Part shown: positions 62,754 through 64,000 of the stretch, piece after piece | Layout of the letters: every line of letters starts with the position of its first letter | How positions within the stretch are numbered: position 1 is the stretch's first letter | The notes under the pieces: model-generated | Told to the model about the DNA's origin: nothing | Databases searched by the model: none | The model's input: the letters and a program-made list of their open reading frames with translations, nothing else | Program-made: the position numbers and the translations under genes | Source: Polaribacter cellanae | GTDB lineage: Bacteria > Bacteroidota > Bacteroidia > Flavobacteriales > Flavobacteriaceae | Assembly: GCF_017569185.1 (NCBI RefSeq) | Contig: NZ_CP071869.1 | Span: forward strand, 4,068,501 to 4,132,500 | Length of the DNA stretch: 64,000 nucleotides | Direction: 5' to 3'

Positions 62754-63704
62754 TTATTCTCCAAAACTAAGATGAAATAAAGCATCGCCTTTATTTACAA
62801 TGGGAGTTTGATTCACGCAGAAAATATGACAATTTTCTGGGGCATAAATTTTCTTTTTAAATTCTCCAAATGGGTCTTGGATAATTCCTAAAACTTCTTT
62901 TTTCTTTACAAATGCACCATTTCTTACTCTAATTTGAAACATTCCAGAATGTTGTGCTCTAAGCCATTTTGCTTTTTTTACATAAACAGGTGTGGCTCTT
63001 ACGTTTATTGCTCCTTCAATTAATCCTAAACGAATAAGAACATTTTTGGTTCCATTTACACCTTCGTTTATAACAGTTGGATTTAATTCTTTCGATTTCC
63101 CTCCTTCAAATAATAAAATAGTTTTTCCCATTTTATGTAAAGTATCTCTTAAAGATTTTGCAATATTGTTAGAGTAAACAATCATTGGAGGATTAAAAAC
63201 TTTGGCTAATTCCAGTGCTTTTTCATCATCTTTATTGCAACGAATTTGCGAAATATTATCACGCTCTCCACCACCTGTATGAAAATCGATTACATAATCT
63301 ACATAAGGTGCAATTTCTTTGGTAAATTGATAGGCAAATTGGCTCGCCAAAGAACCAGTTGCAGAGCCAGGAAACATTCTGTTTAAATCTCTTCCGTCAG
63401 GAAATTCTCTGGTTTGAATTAAGTACCCAAAAATGTTAAAAACAGGAATGCAAATAATGGTTCCGTTTTTGGGCTTGTTAATTTCTTGGTTGATTATTTC
63501 TCTAATAATACCAACTCCATTGGTTTCATCTCCATGGATTCCTGCCAATAATAAAACTACAGGGCCAGGGTTTGTAGAGCGTTCTATAATTACAGGAACA
63601 TTTACAGTAGTTCTTGTATGTAATTTGGCTACTTTTAAGTCTAAAACAGTTCGTTTTCCTTTAGGAATTTCTTTTCCTAAAAGAATAAAAGGTTTATTCA
63701 ACAT
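62754..63704 (-). CDS. Succinylglutamate desuccinylase/aspartoacylase family protein
   Basis: 316 residues, M14-like zinc fold. Zinc ligands in AGIHGDETNG (His, Glu near 53) and DFHTGGG (near 141); a catalytic Glu in FEGGKSK. Overlaps rimK by 11 bp. A link to glutamate-tail processing is likely. Confidence 0.88.
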   Translation of the reverse strand: MLNKPFILLGKEIPKGKRTVLDLKVAKLHTRTTVNVPVIIERSTNPGPVVLLLAGIHGDETNGVGIIREIINQEINKPKNGTIICIPVFNIFGYLIQTREFPDGRDLNRMFPGSATGSLASQFAYQFTKEIAPYVDYVIDFHTGGGERDNISQIRCNKDDEKALELAKVFNPPMIVYSNNIAKSLRDTLHKMGKTILLFEGGKSKELNPTVINEGVNGTKNVLIRLGLIEGAINVRATPVYVKKAKWLRAQHSGMFQIRVRNGAFVKKKEVLGIIQDPFGEFKKKIYAPENCHIFCVNQTPIVNKGDALFHLSFGE

Positions 63705-64000
63705 TTAACTCTAAATAACGGATAATTTCTTTTGCTATATTTTTTCCAGTGGCAACTTCTATTCCTTCTAAACCAGGGGAAGAATTTACCTCTAAAACTA
63801 AAGGCCCTTTAGAAGATTGTAGCATATCTACACCTGCAACACCTAGGCCCATTGCTTTTGTCGCTTTTAAAGCTGTTTTTTCTTCTTCGTCTGTCAATTC
63901 AATAACATTTGCATTTCCACCTCTATGTAAATTAGAGCGGAATTCGCCTTCTTTTCCTTGACGCTTCATAGCTCCAATTACTTTACCATCTACAACAAAT
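63694..64000 (-). CDS. rimK: RimK-type ATP-grasp ligase (partial, enters from right edge)
   Basis: Last about 102 residues of an ATP-grasp enzyme: FVVDGKVIGAMKRQGKEGEF, RSNLHRGGNANVIEL, and the Mg-binding VLEVNSSPGLEGIE. The sequence fits RimK, which adds glutamates to ribosomal protein S6. The upstream part is outside the window. Overlaps the aspartoacylase-like gene. Confidence 0.9.
   Translation of the reverse strand, partial: FVVDGKVIGAMKRQGKEGEFRSNLHRGGNANVIELTDEEEKTALKATKAMGLGVAGVDMLQSSKGPLVLEVNSSPGLEGIEVATGKNIAKEIIRYLELNVE

Overview
The window is a low-GC chromosome segment from a marine-type flavobacterium (Bacteroidota, Flavobacteriaceae; the protein set resembles Polaribacter or Tenacibaculum, but the genus is inference). 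Support comes from several directions: lipid-handling and SPOR proteins with flavobacterial N-termini, menaquinone genes, a TonB receptor paired with a DUF4249 lipoprotein, monomeric NADP-isocitrate dehydrogenase, a TPR-histidine kinase, and promoters of the Bacteroidota form TTG-(about 20 nt)-TAnnTTTG. No tRNA, rRNA, CRISPR array or complete insertion sequence was seen.

Layout. 1-7.2 kb: envelope genes (partial lptD, an N-acetylmuramoyl-L-alanine amidase, an MCE/MlaD protein), a two-gene iron-sulfur electron-transfer unit and two small SPOR proteins. 7.2-13.9 kb: two bacterial PH-domain membrane proteins running into a menaquinone block (menA, a SRPBCC protein, menC, a CPBP protease, menE). 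14-21.6 kb, mostly minus strand: a membrane-anchored LuxR-type regulator, a YebC protein, ackA, pta and an acyl-CoA carboxylase beta subunit. 21.8-32.6 kb: a co-directional run of mostly uncharacterised genes (large coiled-coil protein, 345-aa protein, AAA ATPase overlapping a NUDIX hydrolase, a 411-aa DUF6638-like protein, two membrane proteins). It is interrupted by a RHH/MazF toxin-antitoxin pair, low-complexity repeat arrays and a decayed four-helix-bundle gene; this is the best candidate for an undescribed system. 32.9-38.1 kb: a redox/electrophile-stress block (DoxX-like, OsmC, FMN reductase, cysteine-free glutaredoxin-like protein, MarR regulator, pirin, Old Yellow Enzyme family reductase) with palindromic operator candidates. 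38.1-41.7 kb: a small secreted protein, a tiny membrane protein, ettA and a possible HTH/TM protein.

42.0-48.7 kb is an accessory-looking stretch. It has a tiny acidic lipoprotein (59 aa), a TPR histidine kinase and its response regulator, then a run of small secreted or Cys/His-rich proteins, a diverged YidD-like protein and an orphan HsdR-N-type nuclease domain, with hairpins that share an ACGGATTTCCGT core. 48.9-58.8 kb returns to ordinary flavobacterial genes: a basic-tailed repeat protein, a DinB protein, a papain-like-fold candidate, murQ, DUF4249 plus TonB receptor, a TolC relic and monomeric IDH. 59.8-64 kb: rplS with a probable structured leader, trmD, a metallo-beta-lactamase lipoprotein, and an aspartoacylase-family protein overlapping partial rimK.

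Four families of dispersed intergenic repeats recur: GCAGTCTTCAGT-like tracts, GAAGTTGGAAG-like tracts in inverted pairs, CAAGGTTTT..AAAACCTTG palindromes, and motifs shared with other Bacteroidota intergenic repeats. All functional calls rest on motif recognition by eye; no database search was run.
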